Below are positions 36,511 to 47,891 of a stretch of 64,000 nt of DNA, piece by piece. The notes beneath the pieces are model-generated. The model saw nothing but the letters and a program-made list of their open reading frames with translations. It had not been told where the DNA came from and ran no database searches. The position numbers and the translations under genes are program-made. The number at the start of each line of letters is the position of its first letter. Positions within the stretch are counted from its first letter, which is position 1. Origin of the DNA: Eustoma russellianum (lineage: Eukaryota; Streptophyta; Magnoliopsida; Gentianales; Gentianaceae). The DNA lies in NCBI GenBank assembly GCA_036186865.1, contig AP025048.1:26941797-27005796 (forward strand), in the 5' to 3' direction.

Positions 36511-37357
36511 CCTGTAGTGCCCTACTCCCGAGCCCTAGCATCGGGAACAGTGCATCCGCTGTATCTCGCTAAGGAGAATACCAGACGTCGATACAAATCA
36601 ACTACACGTCATCAGAATAACATAAATCATTGTTAGTGGAAGTCATTACTAAAATCCTCGATAAAATAATCATCATCATTAATACAATGTCTAAGAATTT
36701 CCAAATAAACACAATAGTCAAATGTATATAAACACTAATCCTGAAAATACATAAACCTCGAATATCGAATTAACTGTCTCAACCAAACCTCGAAAGTCTT
36801 TTCTTAGTATCCTTAGTCTCGAAATCTCCCGTCTCAATCTTCCACGGTATACTAACTCCTGTGTAAGCATAACCTAACTTCTCCTACCTGCAAAACTGGT
36901 GAGTGGTGGTGTGAGCCAAATCAACGGGCTCAGTAAGCAACCTACATATACCTGTTATAGAAATCATACATGCAGAAGCAAATACAAATTACATTTATAG
37001 TTAACATCCATGTCTTTAGTCCACAAATAATTTCACTTGATTATCTTTAACAGTTATCACTTTGAAAAAAAAATTAATATTATCAGCTCAATCTACTTTA
37101 CCGTGATGCATGCTCTTCTCAAATATGACATACACAACAAACAAATAATCACATAACAAAGAAAAGAACAATACATGACAATGGAGCCAATAAACTACAG
37201 AAAGTAAGTCACTCCACATAATAATGCGCAACTTCATGATGCATGCCTTTCTCTATGCGTCACACGCAACAAAAGACATGTCATGCACGATGCATATATA
37301 TCTACCGTGCAAAGCATGATCCCGGGATCTAATGGTGATATAGTCTATCACCCCGAT

Positions 37358-37617
37358 ACCTGTGCCCATGTTAGACACAGCCTGCCGTTGTCGACACCCG
37401 TGCCCATTTAGACCTGGCCTGCCTCAGTACCCGTGCCCATTTGGACCCGGTCTACCGTCCGACACCTGTGCCCATTTAGACCTTGCTTGTCGTCCCTGAA
37501 ACCTGCGCCCATGTTAGACGCAGCCTGTCGTCCTCGGCACCTACGCTTATATTAGACGCAGCATGCCATCCATCACTATCCATCAATAACCATGCCCTAT
37601 GTTAGGCACAACCTGTC
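37358..37617. repeat. Degenerate tandem array, about 37 bp unit
   Basis: Six to seven imperfect copies around ACCCGTGCCCATTTAGACC. Variants have ATGTTAGACGCAGCCTG. GC-richer than its surroundings. Confidence 0.85.
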
Positions 37618-37871
37618 AAATGCAGTGCAATGCTCGTGCCATGAATGCAAATGCATATTATATGTAATCTGGTGTATCCATACTCATACATATGTCCGCG
37701 CCCATACACGTGCATATATACGTGTATGTATACCCCCATACATCCATATATACAATACGCATTGAAATCGTATTACACTACATACACCCAATTTACATAC
37801 ATGTCTCACATATACACACAACTCACATATAGAGAAAATCCAATTACACATGCAACAAACAACACACTAAT

Positions 37872-38127
37872 GCATGATAAACATAACAAGCACAAATAGA
37901 CCACTTACCTCTGATGCATGACAACATAACGAGCACAGATAGACCACTTACCTCTGATGCACGACATTATAATGAGCACATGTAGACCACTTACCTCTGA
38001 TGCATGACAACATAACAAGCATAGATAGACAACTTATCTCTGATGCATGACAGTATAACAAGCATAGGTAGACCACTTATCTCTGATGCATGACAACATA
38101 ACAAGTATAGATAGACTACTTACTTCG
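37872..38127. repeat. Tandem array, 43 bp unit, six copies
   Basis: Units start GCATGACAACATAAC and end CCACTTACCTCTGAT, at 37872, 37916, 37959, 38002, 38045 and 38088. They are contiguous with no spacers, so this is a minisatellite and not a CRISPR array. Confidence 0.93.
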
Positions 38128-38645
38128 TATTGAGTGCTTAATTCTTCTCGTTCCATGCCTGAATCGAAACAATTATAGTAAAAAGATTAACACTTAAGAA
38201 TAGAACTGATATAATCCACTTCATATGATGATTTATTGTTATCATTTTTGTATATTGTATTGCTCATCCAACAAAAGTGTACAGCATGATCTTTTTTCCT
38301 TGCTAAATTTATCCAAACGGCTTCGGAACCATTCTCAGCCAACTTTGTTCGAGCCGCATATATGTATATATATATTTAGCATCTCCAAATAGTTTAGGCT
38401 TATTGAAATATAATTGGAAATAAATTGTATATATATTATAAAGTCTAAAAAAAGTAACCAATACATAAAAATAACTCTAACATTCAACCGGGTGTATATA
38501 TATACATGTAAAAAAAGTGATGGCGGCTTAGGGCTCTGGAGATTTTCGGCAGATGGCGTAAGCCATCGCCGTCTTCCTCAATTCTTCGCCGATTGTTATT
38601 TGCTGCTGCAATTCTATCGCATTTCTTCCTATTGCTATTCTCGTT

Positions 38646-39895
38646 ATGGATCCACCATCACAGAAACAGTCCCGTCCTTTTGCTTCTTTATTCAAGCCGT
38701 CGTCTTCCACCTCTATTCCATGCAAGCCAAATCAAAAATATAAGGGTAGCCCATGATTTTCTTCTCGGATGAGGAAAGTGCATCGTTATCGGCCCCTTAT
38801 CGGTTCTCATTGGTTGGATCTTTTTGGTATGGATGCCCACCGATCGCCACTATCTGCGCCGCCATTGATCGTATTGGTTTTACTGGTGCAATAAGTATTG
38901 GCCTTCTTGATCCTAATCACATTCTGATGCATTTTGCTCATGAGCAAGATTACTTACGATGCTTTGCGAGACAAAGCTGGACCATTTCGGGTAGATATAT
39001 GTGTGTTACCAAATGGACTCCTGACTATGATCCTGTAGTGGATGTACCAATTGTACCGGTTTGGGTATCGCTCCCATGGCTTCCTGTTCATTTTCATCAA
39101 CGCGAGGCGTTATTTCAGATCGGTCGTATGTTAGGCAATCCCATGAAATTGGATTCGGCAACTGCAGATGTTTTGCGGCCCTCGGTAGCTCGATTATGTA
39201 ATGAATTAGATGTGTCCAAGGACCTGCCAGAACATATTTTTATTCAGACCTCCAGACGCAGTATTTCACAAACTGTCGTTTATGAAGATTTACCATTATA
39301 TTACACAACATGCTTGCGGCTTGGTCATCAAGCTCAATTATGTGGAAAGGAATCTACAAATATTCCGGAGCCCACTAAGTCTGCGTTTCATCCTCCGGCT
39401 GCTCATGTACATAATAAGGAACGTCTTCAGCGCTGGACTCCCAAAAAATTGCCCAGCCAACCTGCTGCGATTTTGCAACAACCGGTTAGTGATATAGAAC
39501 ATGCTCATAAGGGTTTCGCACAAGTGGATATTCAATCACCTGATATGTTCACGCATGAAGTCCCAATCACTCAAGATTTAAATCGTTTAAGAGGCGTTGA
39601 TGATACGATACTATTTGATCTTCATGATACTCATGACATTGGAACACTCTCGGAGAATGAAATTGAAGAGGTAACACATCGCACTCCATCAGCTGCGGAT
39701 GAGGACAATTTATCACACGCAATTGTGCCATATGAACCGCAACCTGGTTCTTTTGATGCTTCTGCTAATCCTGCTACGCCATCATCCGTAGGCAGTGAAA
39801 AGCATTTACAGGTGCCACCCAGGATTTTACGTAGACCACGTCAACATTTGGAACTGGGTTCACCTCCGTTAACACGTTCCCAAGCTGCTCTCTAA
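38646..39895 (+). pseudogene. LINE ORF1 (DUF4283 / zinc-knuckle RNA-binding protein), broken
   Basis: ATG at 38646 opens a frame of about 36 codons (MDPPSQKQSRPF) that ends at TGA near 38750. The rest (38753-39895, 380 codons) is in another frame. That part has a DUF4283-like fold (FSLVGSFWYGCPPI, WTISGRYMCVTKWTPDYDP, VPVWVSLPWLPVHF) and a CCHC-type knuckle that has lost its first Cys (YYTTCLRLGHQAQLC). The tail is long and acidic, with no clear domain. The product would bind LINE RNA. Start choice rests on the usual Pro/Ser-rich N-terminus of such proteins. Confidence 0.82.
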
Positions 39896-39919
39896 CTCGT
39901 TTGATATTTTATCAGAACA

Positions 39920-42900
39920 ATGAAGATGCCTATTTGGAATGTGCGGGTATACGTACCTCTATATCTAGATTTCTTTCTTTAAATCATAAATATAATTTTC
40001 ACATAATGGCTATTATTGAACCAAAAGCCTGGCCAGCCGCAATAATTCAATATTAGTTGCAGCTTGGGTTTCCTCAGGCGCAGTCGGTGTGTGATGATCG
40101 GATTAGGGTTTCTGGAGACATTCTTTTTTGCGTCTGGATGATCAACAGCAAGATATACAGAATCATTCATTTAAATTTTGTTGGTTACCAACAGGAGATA
40201 TATTTTGGTCCACTATGGTTTATGGATTACATACTATTGCGGCACGTCGTCCATTGTGGGCGGATCTGGCATTTTTCAATAATTCCATAGATATACCATG
40301 GCTTCTTGGTGGCAACTTCAACACTTTCCTAACTCTTGATGAACATAAAGGACGCTCTACGCCTACCTTACAACAATTACAGGATTTCAATGATTTAATT
40401 CATGAATGCTTTTTGCAGTCGGTTAATTTTCAAGGCAACCCTTATACTTGATGTGATGGAAGGGGTCTAGGCCGAGTATATCGTCGTTTTGATTGTTATC
40501 TTTGTACCTCAAGTTTTTATGATTTGTTTGACACTGTTCGCTGCCAGCATCTTAATCGAGCGACATCGGATCATTCGCCCATCTTCTTGGATTGTGCTGC
40601 TAATTCAGATTCTGCGCCAGCTTCTTTCCGATTCCTAGATGCGTGTATGACACATTTGGATTTTGATAATTTTGTCGCAGCTAATTGGCGTTCCTTCCCT
40701 ACTATAAGAGGAAAATGAGGCTTTTATTCTAAGTTACAACACCTGAAATGCTGCCTTAGCAAATGGAATAAAGATGTTTTTGGAAACATATTTGATGTAG
40801 TGACACATGCTGAAACTGAGGTGTCGCGATTGGAGCGCGTATATGATTCCAATCCTACTGCTGATAATCGAACGTCCTATCATCAGTCAATGGCACAATT
40901 AAGGCTGTCTCAATCTCGAGCTTTAGTATTTTGGAAACAGAAGGCAAATATCAAATGGATGCGTGAAGGGGATGCAAATACAAGTTTTTTCATCAAACAG
41001 TGAAAGAAAGGAGGCGAAAGCAAGTTATTCGACGAATTTTAGATTGCAACAGCAATGAATGTGAAACACAGCAAGCCATTGAAAATGCAGCGATATGTGT
41101 TTTTCAATCGCTATTTACAGGACAACCCACGGTTGACCATGAGAATATCTTACAATATATTCCTTGTCTGCTAACTGATGATGACAATTCACAATTGCTT
41201 GCTTTGCCCACAATGGAAGAAGTTAAGCAAGCAGTGTGGGAATTGAGTCCCACAAGTGCAGCTGGACCGGACGGTTTTCCTGTATCCTTTTATAAACATT
41301 TTTGGCAATTAATCTCTGTTGATGTGCATAAAGCTGTGCAGGAATTTTTTTCTCGGGGTTCAGCCTCCGAGACAAATTGCGGCGGCCCTTATCACATTGA
41401 TACCTAATGTGTCAAATCCTGTGTCTTTTTCACAATTTCGACCAATTTGTTTGACAAATTTTATAGCCAAGGTTGTCACCAGGCTTATAGCTACGCATTT
41501 GTCACCAATTTTACCAAGATTAATTTCTCCAGAGCAGGCTGGTTTTATGAAAGGCCGAGATATTACCGAGCAGATATTATTAGCACAAGAGATGGTTCAT
41601 CTGTTGGATAAGCCAATGAGGGGAGGTCACGTCATAATCAATTTAGACATGGCGAAAGTGTTTGACAGGGTGAGTTGGAGTTATTTAGCAGCACTTTTGA
41701 CGAAAATGGGTTTTCACCCACGACTAGTTCATATATTGATCAATAATTTGGCAGAAACTAGATGTTCAGTTTTAATTAATGGGAAGCCTGCGGGTTTCTT
41801 TCCGGTGTCGCGGGGTGTTAAAAAGGGTGATCCTCTTTCGCCTATATTGTTTATATTAGCATCAGAAGGGTTCTCTCATGGTCTCAACAAACTAATGGGT
41901 GATGGAATTATATAAGGATTTCAGGCTGGCCGTGTGCCACAGACTTTGCATTTGGGATTCGCAGATGATTTGGTTATTTTCCTAAATGGGACAATCCAAA
42001 ACTTGAGGCGATTCCAGACATTTTTGGATACTTATCAACAAGCATCGGGACAGTTGGTGAATTTAGACAAAAGTTAGATTGTAGTGGGAGAAGGGGTTAC
42101 GGGTTTGAGGGTTGCAAATGCTTTAGGTATGCAACTCACAACTTTGCCAATCAAGTATTTAGGCTCCTACTTATACAGAGGTATAAATCGAGCGGCTTAT
42201 TGCACATCTTTAATTAATCACTTTGATGTGGTGTTGAATTCTTGGTCTTCAAAACTTCTTTCAATGGCTGGTCGAGTAGTATTATTGTGACATCTATTGA
42301 CTACGATGCCATTACATATAATTGCTAGCTCTAAATTGCCAAAGAGTGACATTGATTTTCTTAACAGGAAAATGTCGACTTTCTTATGGAATGGTCGTCA
42401 TAGTTGGGAGTCTTGGGATAAAGTTAGTCGGCCGAAAGAATATGGCGAGTTGGACATTCGATCGCTCTCATTGTTGTAGAAAGCGTATGATTGTCAATTG
42501 TGGTGGAGTTATCATCATTCTAATTCATTGTGGGACAAATTTTGTAAGGAAAAATATGGACGACGAAATGCGATATATTCACATATTTATGATCCCCCCT
42601 TCATGGAAACGCATATGTAAAATAAATGCATATATGGCTTCTTTAGTACAATCAACAAATGATGGTTTCAGTTTGACGGCTGACAGCAATGGCCAGTTCT
42701 CTTTAAAATCGGCTTATATGATGATGTTCATGGAGCATGAGAATTTAGAAGTGGCGAAGTATATCTGGTGGCCATCATTACTGCTTGGGGGACGGCTGTT
42801 CATCTGGAGGCTGTGGATGAGGGCTCTGACCATTGCTGATAATCTTTGTTTGTGGCAGCTAATTTATCCAACACAGTGTGCTTTTTGTCGGATGCAGTCA

Positions 42901-43761
42901 GATGAGCTTGACCATATTTTCGTTCAATGTTCAGCAATTATGCCGTTGTGGCTGGAGTTGGCTATATTGTTTTCTGGGCCTGTTTCTTCCAGGCATGGCA
43001 CAATTCGCTCCTATCTGTTACGATGGTGGCAGTCTTCTACGGCACACACCATGATGGGTCAATTGAGGGTAGTGGTTCCATCGCTAGTAGTCTGGGTTAT
43101 TTGGAAGGAATATGCTGGCATTCGTTTTAGTGACAACGTTTTTTCATATAACCGTATGGCTGAGAGGGTTAGAGATCACATTTACACTTGGTGTGCAGCA
43201 ACGCAGGGACGAAAATTCTGTGGAATATTCTCTCGACATATTCCACATCTATCTGCTCTTTCCTTTTCTCCCATCATTCGATCACGCAAGGCCAAAATAG
43301 TAAGATGGTTGCAACCACCGGTAGGGAAATTCAAATTGAATTTGGATGCCGCGGTTCGACACACTAAAGCCGCAGCAGGGGCTGTTCTACGTAACCATCG
43401 AGGGGAGTTTGTATCGGCTGTTTGTTTCTATTTACCTGCTGTCTCACCATTACGAGCTAAACTTATGGCGCTTCAATATTTGTTTATATTTTACTCTACA
43501 TCATATGATCATTTAATCATTGAGACAGATTGTCAGGTATTGCTTCGCAACATTACCAGGCCGGATGCATTTACAGGCAGCTATGCTGCAGAGTTACGCC
43601 GCACCATTCAGTTTATACATCTCAACAACTCCACGCTAACATATTGTCCTTGCCAAGTAAATACGGAAGCACATTACTTATCACCCTATGGATTAACGGC
43701 AAAAGGGCCATTCTATTTCATCGATTATCCTCTTTGCCATGTGAAGTTTGCGGTGCAATAG
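39920..43761 (+). pseudogene. LINE ORF2 (endonuclease, reverse transcriptase, RNase H), broken
   Basis: Starts at ATG 39920 (MKMPIWNVR), typical of plant L1 ORF2. The endonuclease part (40128-40718) retains WLLGGNFN and SDHSPIF; TGA at 40449-40451 and 40716-40718 each replace an expected Trp. The RT (41000-42290) shows AAGPDGFPVSFYK, FRPICLTNFIAKV, QAGFMKGRDI, NLDMAKVFDRVSW, GVKKGDPLSPILF and FADDLVIF, with frameshifts near 40985 and 41380 and stops at 41913 and near 42075, 42288 and 42477. A zinc-binding RT tail (CAFCRMQSDELDHIFVQC) and a terminal RNase H (FKLNLDAA, IIETDCQ) follow in the 42322-43761 frame. One RNase H acidic position reads Lys (LRAKLMAL). Confidence 0.88.
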
Positions 43762-43772
43762 CTTTGGATACA

Positions 43773-44789
43773 TGTCGTATCCCGAACATTCGCAGGTACT
43801 CTTATCTCTTGTCGATCTATCAAAGCCTTATCATCCTTCAGTGAAATATTCCATATTTTATTCCTATCGATTATCTTAATATTTCTAAGCTTGTTAATGT
43901 CGAATATTCACATATTTAATTCAAGTATCGTTTATTCGCCGTGAATTATCCGATTCTTAATATGTAGCATAACACCTTTTAATTAATTATGTCCCATGTT
44001 GTGTGATATGTGAGAAAATAATTTCCCTCCCCACACATACAATAAAATTCGGCCATAACAAGTCTCCAAGAGACTAGAAGATTCTCCAACCAACACCCTC
44101 TTAATTGTGATGTGCTAGCTACCTTCTTAACTCCTTATCAAAAGTTGTAAAAGACAAACAAGTAATTAGCCACCCTAATCAAGTCTTATTTTTCCCTCTC
44201 CCAACCCTCCTAGAATCGTCCCCCATAGCCCTTCAAGACCCCATTTGATTTTCAAAACTATCTTCTCAAATACTTCAAGTTATAAGCCCTAAAACATAAC
44301 TCCAAGAAAGAATGATATCTCAAGTGCTCCTTCTCCAACACCTCATCTAGACCGAAAACTTTAGGAGTCAATGGAGGAATAGAGGTCTCATCAACCTAAG
44401 CTCATAAGCATCTCAATCAAGTAAGTAATGTCTTATTTTATATCTCCATTGATGGAATTTTAGTATAGTAAGCTTGAATGGTAACCCATGTTGATTTTTC
44501 CAAAAGTCGTGGGTTAGGAGGGCTCAAGTGGGAGTTCTAGTTCATCAATATCATCTAAGAAGAAGAGTTAGAAGAACCTAGGCTTGATTCTAAGCCTTGA
44601 GGTAAGTTTCTAAGCATTTTGTGGTTCGTTAGTATTCTTTTAATGTTGGCCTTGTGTTGGCCTAAAATCCGTGTGTTATGGCTCAAGTGGAGGGAACCCC
44701 AAGTGATTCAAGCTACCTTGAAGTTAATCTATCTTCTAAAGCTTCATTTCAAAGCAAGTATACTTTAACCTCTTACAATATATGTGATT
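43773..44789 (+). repeat. Element G 5' LTR, first segment (left of E)
   Basis: Begins TGTCGTATCCCGAACATTCG, identical in its first roughly 90 bases to 63721 onward. Ends ...TATGTGATT at the insertion of E. No gene inside. Confidence 0.95.
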
Positions 44790-47700
44790 TGTAGAAATAT
44801 GAGGGTTTGAGTGATTTTAAAATAAGAAATTTGAATATGTATATATATATATATAAACGTTGAGTATATATATATACACAAGTGTACATGTATGCATGAT
44901 AACTTGCCTTATTTAGCTTACATATTATGTTGCCGTACTAACGAGCCATGAAGCGTTAAAGCTTACATCATATGGCGAACATTTGTTGAGTTTATACTAT
45001 TTTCAGGTGCCACAATTAATGAACTAAAGTAGTTCATTAAGTGAAGTACTTAGTCTAATAAACTAAGTAGTTCATTAAAGGAAGATGCATTTGGAAAAGG
45101 CACAAAGGCAACATGGCTATGAATGGAAAGTCTTCTCCTCCTCCACACATCAATGTCACACGTTTTTAAGACATATATATATACTATATTTTCAGATTTT
45201 TTATAAAAGGCACATACACATTTATTCCAACGTACTATCGACACGTTATATATCTTACGAACGTACGTTTACGTCACACCACTATACTTAACTCATATTT
45301 ATGAGTATATTCAGATCTTATATCATATGATATAAGATATGGTGATGACAAGTTAAATACGACATGATAAAAGGTTCTAAACCGAAATTTGTCGTATCGG
45401 GCGATACCAAAACTTCGCCAACGTGTCACGTACTTGCCATAAATAAATGGCCAGCCCATATACATCAAAATTCATTAAAAATTTCGTGCCATACACTGTT
45501 TATTGAGACAAAAATATTTTCCATGTTGGCACACACAAATCACCCCACATTTAGGCCAAAATGTGAAGATTCCAATTTTATTTTTGTCACATGTTTATGG
45601 TACCACTTTAAATCAGCCAAGTGCTGAAAATTAAAGTATATATTATATATATTATGTATAACATAATATATATAGCATGTGCAAAAGTTGGAATTTAAAT
45701 TAGAGAAAAATCGGGTAATCGATAGATATCGAAAATTCGGTTTTCTACGCACTTGACATGGAACGTTTTTCTTGAACATGATGTGGCACGTATCTAGACA
45801 CTTTTTACATATAATATACATCTTAAAGTGTTCTAGAAAATTAAATTAAGGGCTGATTGGAATATTACATGTGTATAATATTAAATGTGCACTATTTTTC
45901 AAAGTTAGCAAAAATAAATTTCAGCACATGCATATACACACTTAAACGTCACCCAAGCTGATGTGGAGCACATGTGGAGCCTTGTTGGCATGTTGATTGG
46001 TCAAGAATCAATCATACAATGTTGATGAATCAAAGAGAGAAGCTACAAAAGGTAAGTTTTCAACATACACCTCTCTTATGTCACATGCTGAAAATTTCAG
46101 CATGTCACACACCTTAATGGCCGAATTCTTAAGGCTTAAGGAATATATTTTGTTTATTTTGCATTAAGGAATAAATCAAATGAGTTATGGAAATGATTTG
46201 AATTGTCTTAAGTGTAATATTCTTTATATCACACATGCTGAAATTTTTCAGCATGTGTGAGAAGGTGTTATGGCCGAATTTCACCCTCCTTGGTGTCCAA
46301 GTTCATTCTCAATCTTGTGGCAAGACTTGCCCTAAATATTGGTTGTATTTTTATGGAAGAAATTCAAAGAAAAATGGAAGAAATATTAATTTAATCTCAC
46401 ATGGTAAATGCTGAAAATTTCAGCATTAAACAACTTGATGTGGCCGATTTTTTTTTGAGAAGGAAGGAAGGATTTTTGTGTCTCAAACTTTATGACATAT
46501 TGTGACTATTTTGGCATGATTTGATAATTGATTATTTGGCATATATTTAGTGTTTTTTTCAGAATATCCATGTCATCAAATGATGACAACAATGAGCCAA
46601 TCAAAAGGTGCCAAGTAAGCAATGACTAAATGATGGTCCAATGGAGTGATGCCAAGTAAGCAAAATGTTGTCACCATGATGTCTCACACTCTCTCAAGCA
46701 ATTAAAAGGAAAGTTTCAAGAGGGGAGAAGAGGTATAGGGGACGGCCTGGACTTGATTAAAAAAAGAGAAGAGAAGAAAAAACAAAAGCAAGACCAAGAA
46801 TCATATTCAAAAGTGATCAAAGTGCAAAAGCTTTCTTCTCCTACACTTTCTTTCTTTCTTCTCTTGTAATAAGCCTATTGTATTTGATTTCTTTCATCCT
46901 TGAATAGGCTTCATAGAAACCACCATTCATATATCTTTGTACAAGATTGATCAAGGTGTGATCAATCTTCATTCTTACGAGGTGGTGGTGTTCATGTGAA
47001 TTGTACTCACAATACAAGGTTTGTAAAGGGTTGGAGTTAAGGTGTAACTCTATCAACCCTGCGGTAAGGTGTACTGCGTGTGTGAAATTAGTGTGAACCA
47101 AGGAAGGTGTTCCTTGAAGACTGGAGTAGGTTGTTTATAACCGAACCAGTATAAAATTCTTGGTGCAATTTACTTTCTGCATTTACGTTTCAGTTTCTGC
47201 GCTGTTTACTTATATTGTTGACGTTCGCAAAAATAGTAAACGTTTTCTAAAAATTATAAAATTTTCCAGAAACATACACAAACGTTCTAGGGTTAATTTG
47301 GCACAAGTTTCAACCCTTTTGGACAAGTATAAGTCATCCAAACATCAAAAGTTCTGAGACTAGTGCAGTCTGATTTTCAGATTTGCAAAGGTTGAGACTT
47401 TGGGTGTATTTGACCTACTTCCCAAAAGAATTTTCAAAAACTGTTTCAACCCATTTAAATATAGTGTGTGAAGAGTTATTGGTCAAATTTTCAGATCATT
47501 TGGACATTCACACAAATAGGAATTAATTTTTCAAAACCATCTACCGTTTCTGGCAGAATTGCACAATCTGAGTGCCAACGGTTTTTGAAGGGGTTAAAGG
47601 TTGAATTTTGATTTGAAATTTTTAGGGGACCCTCACAACATCTGAGGCTAAGTTCTCTCAAAATTTTATAATTTTTGGAGACCTCTAACCTAGTTTTTAA

Positions 47701-47837
47701 ATCGTTTTAAAACTGGTACTGAAAACAGAATCTGTTTTCAGAACTTGAATTGGTTAGGGTTAAAGAAATTTTAAAAACCATATTTTCCGCACCACCTATT
47801 CAACCCCCCCTTCTAGTGGTGCCTTGCAGATCCTACA
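44790..47837 (+). repeat. Element E 5' LTR (3.05 kb)
   Basis: TGTAGAAATATGAGG...GCAGATCCTACA. Contains (TA)n tracts near 44838-44876, the palindrome CTTATATCATATGATATAAG at 45315-45334, and the TGCTGAAA modules at 46083-46460. Several 60-90 codon open frames are repeated in the other LTR but show no protein features. Confidence 0.97.
46083..46460. repeat. Three palindrome modules in the E 5' LTR
   Basis: CATGCTGAAAATTTCAGCATG near 46084, CATGCTGAAATTTTTCAGCATG near 46235 and AATGCTGAAAATTTCAGCATT near 46406. Each is followed within about 40 bp by GGCCGA. Inverted counterpart of 5133-5508. Confidence 0.85.
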
Positions 47838-47839
47838 AG

Positions 47840-47851
47840 TGGTATCAGAGC
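47840..47851 (+). other. Primer-binding site of element E
   Basis: TGGTATCAGAGC, perfect match to the plant tRNA-iMet 3' end, two bases after the LTR end at 47837. Confidence 0.96.
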
Positions 47852-47891
47852 GCAGGAATACTCACTACAAGGAATCCAACGATTCAGTGAG

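Larger units (their letters stand above)
36513..38150 (-). repeat. Gypsy-like LTR, minus strand (right end uncertain)
   Basis: Begins TGTAGTGCCC on the plus strand directly after the PBS, so it is the 5' LTR of a minus-strand element. Its minus strand includes a TTACTGAGCCCGTTGATTTGGCTCAC stretch of the kind common in plant chromovirus LTRs (from memory). Two tandem arrays lie inside it (37358-37617 and 37872-38127). I could not fix its right end; about 38150 is a guess. No partner LTR is seen to the left. Confidence 0.6.
38500..43772 (+). mobile_element. L1-type LINE, degenerate, 3' end cut by element G
   Basis: Plus-strand non-LTR retrotransposon with ORF1 (38646-39895) and ORF2 (39920-43761): endonuclease, reverse transcriptase, zinc-binding domain and RNase H. 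Both frames carry several stops and frameshifts. The 5' end is approximate. The 3' UTR, poly(A) and target duplication are not visible because G begins at 43773; they may lie right of the window. The 38151-38499 interval to its left is AT-rich with nothing recognisable. Confidence 0.9.

Noticed and set aside
37872..38127. Regular repeats resembling a CRISPR array
   Set aside because: Units are contiguous with no unique spacers and lie in a plant LTR; it is a minisatellite.
38414..38743. 109-codon open frame before the LINE
   Set aside because: Overlaps the LINE ORF1 start in another frame; the 38646 frame has the expected ORF1 N-terminus.
45085..45291. 68-codon open frame repeated at 53532-53738 and at 6299-6505
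   Set aside because: LTR repeat shadow with AT-driven codons; no motif, no conserved start context.
47160..47357. 65-codon open frame that recurs at 55607-55804 and, inverted, at 4232-4426
   Set aside because: It recurs only because the LTR recurs; no protein-like composition or motif.
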